Origin: Taudactylus pleione
Taxonomy: Eukaryota > Chordata > Amphibia > Anura > Myobatrachidae
Assembly: GCA_031769625.1 (NCBI GenBank)
Contig: JAUIMM010000484.1
Location: forward strand, 2,108,001 to 2,172,000
DNA length: 64,000 bases
Direction: 5' to 3'
Part shown: piece after piece, positions 41,701 to 47,700 of the stretch
Layout: every line of letters starts with the position of its first letter
How positions within the stretch are numbered: position 1 is the stretch's first letter
Position numbers and translations under genes: made by a program
Notes under the pieces: generated by a model
Seen by the model: only the letters and a program-made list of their open reading frames with translations
The model's database searches: none
What the model was told of the DNA's origin: nothing

Positions 41701-44700
41701 TAATACCTAAACAGTTCCACCTAGGACAGTAGCCATTACCTTGAAAATGGCTCGCTCTCTCAACAGTCTTTCTGGCAAGTTCTTACGAGGCAATTCTCTT
41801 GTCGTCTGCAGCTCTTCATTCCAGTCTCTGGTCTGCAAGATAACAAACCATAACACTTATCAGAGATACAGCACAGTGGCCATGTCAAAGAGCAGAATCC
41901 CCAACCTGCCTATAAAAGATACTGAAAGACATCAGATAAATTGTGTTTAATGCGACCAGTGACTGGAAAGTCTCCTGTTCTATACATAGGGATATACACC
42001 CTGTAATGTAGATTATAAAGAAGTAACTGTGACAATTTTATTTTGTAAAGGTTGTGGAACACAGAGGTAACTTCTAATATCCATTATTAATTGATAGCAG
42101 AAGGTGCATTATTCTATGCAGCATCACCTGAAAATGTTTTGATCAGCCATGGAATAGTACAATGTTTATGCACATTCAATCTCCATTTATCGCAGATATC
42201 ATGATTAGATAAATGTGGTCGTGGTATTGTGCACATCATACTGAAGTGTAAATATAGACATATTTACAGGATTGGATACATTAGTATCTGTTGTGTATTC
42301 TAATCAAAACATATGACCTGACACACTCCTGCTAACAGAAATAAAACTATTTGAAAACAGAATTACACACACTTAACTTTTTGTTTGTTTTTGTAACAAC
42401 CGAGTGAAGTAACTGTGTAAAATATAGGCACTGCCCATGTAATTCATATACAATGTTTTGTGACTTTTGATTTTTTTTTTTTATTTAAAATCCCACATAT
42501 ATTAACTGTAATAAAACACAATATTAATTAATATGGGGACTATTTAAAAAACAAAACAACCCAAAAAAACAAACAGTTATTTGCTGCTCATTACCTGCCC
42601 AGGAATATGCTCCTCATACCCCAGGCGTGACGTGTAGGCATCTTCGGCTCTAACGCAGTCCATGGCATGTTCAACCTGGGGTGCAGTCCAGGTGTATAGT
42701 TGGAATGGGGTAGCAATCCGCTCAAACGGGTGTCTCTGAACCCTGGCAAAAAGCAGTCAAAGCCTGATCATCACAGCAGCTTCTGCGCAAGTTTAGGAGC
42801 CCAACAGTAAAAACATATCTGGATACACCAGCTAACTATTGCCATCAAGTCAAATAAAGAACTCTTACTTACTAAAAGTAAAACACTTTCAATTGATTTA
42901 AAATATAAAACAACTAAACATTTCCTAAAATTGTTGGTCTTACAGAATAGAAATTAAAATGTCTATTGGGAAATATGGGACTAAAATAACCTAACTGCCA
43001 ACATATAATATTTTGTCAAATAATGATGTAGTAATTGAACCCGTTATAATACTGTTTTCCAAATTAATTCATATTTAAAGCAAAATCGGTTTTGTCTTTA
43101 AAAATATTTTAAAAAATAAGTCTACATTCTGCAACAGACTAAACGAGATAAAAAACAAACAAAAAACAATCATTGTGCTCATACGCAGGATGCACAGAAA
43201 TGATCAGATAAACCCTCTCCTTTTATAGACCTAATGAGATAATGTCATAGGTTTTAACCACATCCATTTGCCCCCTGCAGTGTTCCAGCAGATGCCATTG
43301 CAGAACTCCCAGCAAGTCTAGCATAATAATTCTAAGTAGGGATGTGCAGGCTCGCATAGGTTCGAGTTTGCACGTGGAGTTCGGATTTTTCCCTCCAAAA
43401 AAACGGAACTCAGAAAGAGGCTAAACGTCATCTTGCACGGACGAACATCATCATTCCTGGACAAAAGTCCAGGAATGATGATGTTCGTCCGTGCAAGATG
43501 ACGTTTTGCCTCTTTTTGAGTTCCGTTTTTTTGGAGGGAAAAATCCGAACTCCACGTGCAAACTCGAACCTATCCGAGCCTGCACATCCCTAATTCTAAG
43601 CGCTCTTTAAAAGAAATTCTTGTCCATACTAGTTCACAGCAGCATTAAACTGGTTTTAGAGTACTATATAGCACTATAATTACAATGCAGTTTTACCTCT
43701 TCTTCTGCAGGGCAGCAAAATTCTTCTTGAATATGGCGCTGACCTGGTTGAGCAATTCCACCAAGGAGTGACTGAGGAAGCTGGGGTTGGCTGGTTTGGG
43801 ATTAAAGTTGTATGCTGTAGATCTGCGGAATGGAAAGTGTAATTACCAAAGGTACCCAGGCACAAAAGTTCAGAAGTTTAGTGAAGAAGGTTAAATATAA
43901 AAACAAATTGATTAATGGGCATTATTCAAGAGAAAGTACAGGGCAACCTTGGATCTGACTGATGTACTAGATCAAGCCTTGAACACCAAAATAGATGCTG
44001 TTTAAAAATTCATCTAAAGATTCTTAAGCACCAGTTACAGCTTTCAATGACCTGATAAACTTTATATACCACTTGTATGACTAACTAAGATTACTAAATG
44101 TGAAATAACAATCTGAAAATTAGAGACAAGTGTAAGAGGTAATCGTGAAACTTTAGGACTTGGCTGTTTTCCCAGGCACGCAGAGAGGCAAGCATCGGAT
44201 GAACCTCTGCGGTCCTGGCCACCGCACCTTTACCCTTCTACTATACGGGAGAAGGGTTCATGGCTATTGAGTTGCGTTCGTACTCTCCACAGATGAGTTA
44301 CCATCAAACTTGTCAAAGCATATGTCGGACTGGTGCAAATGGACGACTGGTTCAGCTTCATGTTTGGACTATAGGGGATAAAATTACTAAAGTGAGAGTT
44401 TTAGAAGTGATATTGCCTATAGCAACCAATCAGATTCTAGCTATTATCTTCTAAAAGGTGCTAGTTAAATGTTAAGTAGAATCTGATTGGTTGCTATGGG
44501 CAACATCACTTCTAAAAACTCTCACTTTAGTAAATTTACCCCTAGGTCTTATTATAAAGCAATACTCACTGGTTGAGGTAGAATCCCCGGGTAGACGCTG
44601 TGATGCTGACATGGCGGTCCTCCATAGTTATCACATACAAATACATCAGGTCTCCGTGCATTTTCCTGTTCCCGGGAGGGGGGTTCCAGCCACTCATAGT

Positions 44701-47700
44701 GAACACTTTCAAGCATTGCAAAGGCTGTTAAACAAAAAATAAACAAACATAGTATTTACTGACCTGTTCTGTATAGAGGTGAGCAATTAATGATCTGCAA
44801 TACAATGCATCCTGACCATACTGGTACTGGGTACTGCTGATAAAAAAGCACCTTCGATTGTGTGTCTGTGGTAGAGAAACAATTCTTACATAGGAATTTA
44901 GCTCCCGGGCCTGGGAGATATTCAATTACCGTCCACAACGAGCACTATTTCCCACGATAATGCCCAGGATTAGCTGCATTAAGCAGCAGCTTCCAGGCTA
45001 AGTGCCGAGCACACTTGCCCCAGAGGCCAACTTAACGCAGACTGCTGCTCACACTGCATGTGGGTGTGAGCAGAAACGTACGCTAAGTGCAGGATTGGAG
45101 TTAGTCACGGGAAGCAATTGAGTAGCTCACGGGCACGTTCTATCTATGGAACCAAGAACAAAGTCACTTGTTCAGTGCGATTACTAGTGACTCCTTTGAA
45201 TGTACAATGAACTATATTTTACAATATTGCTAATTTATTCTCAACAATGTTATCATTTTACCTTCCAGTCCTTGTTCTGTGGCTGAAGAGGGCAGATGGG
45301 TCTCTCTTTACTGCCTGGCAAAATGTTTTCGGGAGGGGTGCAGTCTATCTGTTCCAGCTCAGCCCCCTTTTTTTTCTTCTTTCCATTATCTGCAACATAA
45401 ATAGGCCGTATATATTTTTCATCTTTTAGAGGAGCAGGTCACATTACTCCTATCTATAATGTGAATAAATGGAATGGGAAAGCCTCTGACATGTTAGACA
45501 TTAAAAGGCGACATATCAGGATATTGGAATCAGTAGCAATGCACAAGACTAAACATGTGAGTGTGAGCGAGGATCTGCTTATTCGCGGTGTGTAAACTCC
45601 AGGTTTATACAGTATGAGATATAAAAGACAGCACATGGACTTAGGTAGAGTTGTAAGCAAACCAAGTGTAAATTACTCAAAAGAAACGTGCACAGAAAAA
45701 TAGGGAACTGTATCTTGAGCAACAAATGTGCTTGGCTTACCATTAATCATCCTCATCGTGCACTTACACATCGTGTACTAGATTATTGTGTACTAGATAC
45801 AAGAGACACGCCGCCTGATTTGCTTACGTGTTGGGATGCATTTGCATGAACACGCCCACTTACTATACTTTGCCTACTTGAGTACGCCCATTCTCATCCA
45901 AGTTCCACTTCTTCAGTAAAGGTCTATGCGCTTATATTACTTCTGAGGCTGCGCAGCTGCAATTGCCTGCGCTCATTTTCTGAGCATGCGCAGTGTGAAC
46001 CCACACAAAATACGCTACGCAAACAGACTGACATGCACATCTGCATTAGCCCCACAGTGTTCAGTTTCCAGATAAACACAGAAATACTTGGCTTATGTTA
46101 TAGTTCTTTGGAAAAAAAAACAAACAAAAAAAAAACTTAAATTTTGCTCTTAGCCGACAGGGATTTCAGAAAACAAGTTTAATGTATAATGAAAAATCTC
46201 GAGAGGTTGGAAATCCCTCAATTCTACATTTAAATGTACCCAGGTTGCCCAACTCACACACCTCCAAGGTCACCGTCTGTGAAGATACTTAAGAATGACA
46301 GGGAGTTGCAGTCCACTCCATTGAATGCATCAGACGGGTCCAGGCTCTTCAAAAGGTCTCTTATGTGGCGTACATGGATTCTGGCCTCACGCACAGTGTA
46401 TGGTTCTATATGTGGAGATGTAACCAGCACATGACATGAATGTATTACAGACACCCACAAAATATGAGGAGCAGTTTCTTACAGAATACAAACACAGTGT
46501 TCTCCCCAGAAAATGTTTCCAGCTGGGTGGCATCAAGAAGCAGCCAGGTGGGGGCCTTCGCAATAATGAAATGTTTTAAACCCTAACCTTATAATGTTTT
46601 AAAATTGAAATAACATTTTATATATTAATTCTCCTCTTCTTATTAGAGGCCCAGTTGTCTGATTATGAAAAAACTGCAAAGTCTGTAGGATCTGGTCCTT
46701 TTTATACAGCTCCCAGTTACTGTCCCCACTTGTAGGCTCCCAAAGTGCCGAGTGGTGCACCCGCAAAATACTGGGGAGAACACTGCAAACATCTATTACT
46801 CTGCAGTTCCAAAATGACAGTAAGAAATCCTATAAACATGTAATACAGATTCCCATTGAGTAAGAGTTGCAACCAAAGGAGTACAATGTACAGTGAATCA
46901 CCAATGTTATACAAGTTGTCAACAGGCACCACACAATGCCTGGCACACAAATGAGTTACATTGGTGACCGGTCATCTTCTGCGTTGCCCCCAGGTACATC
47001 CGGTTTCATCAGATCCCAAAAAGCAAATAGGTTGCAAGCAGCAATGGTACCGACAGCAGCATCCCGAAAGTCAGAATCCCGACTCCATCAGATAAGTACC
47101 CTAACCCTTATCCCTACCTCCCCCGATGCCTGACCCTAACCTCCCCCCTAGTGCCTAAACCTAACCTCCCCCTCCCCGCACCCTAAACCTAACCCTCCAC
47201 CCTTAGTGCCTAACCCTAAACCTCCCCCAAGTGCCTAACTCTAACCCTAAACCTAACCCTCCCCCTAACCCCAAATACTTACCTTCGGGATGCCGGCGGT
47301 CGGGATACTGGAGCCGGGTTCTCCGTCGGGATTCTGGGGCCATCATTTTGACCGTCAGCATCCCGCTTGTCGGGATGCAGACTACCTCCCAGTAAAGAGT
47401 AAGCAAAAATGGTTTGACAGGACATCAGACTGCAGTATTTATGAAAATGATACCTACATATGTATATCAAAGCAATGTGTGTGTTAAATCATAACATATC
47501 ACCCACCTTCAACAACCTTTAGGACAGAGCCCTCCTCAAAGCCTTCTATGGTTTTAAGCTCAGCAAAGTTGTCAAGCACATTTCCATCCAGCTGGAGTGA
47601 AAAACACGTCCTATGACAGGTGTCTTCCCTGTCCATGAGAACCTGATGGATCTCCTGAACCATCTCCTGGGGGGACACCTGAGGAGACAGACAGATATAG

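Noticed and set aside
40955..41739. CRISPR-like array
   Set aside because: Units are contiguous with no unique spacers; a eukaryotic minisatellite.
47095..47275. Telomere-like CCCTAACCCT stretches
   Set aside because: Irregular, with inverted CATCCCG-type ends and a second dispersed copy at 63.7 kb. An interspersed repeat, not an interstitial telomere.
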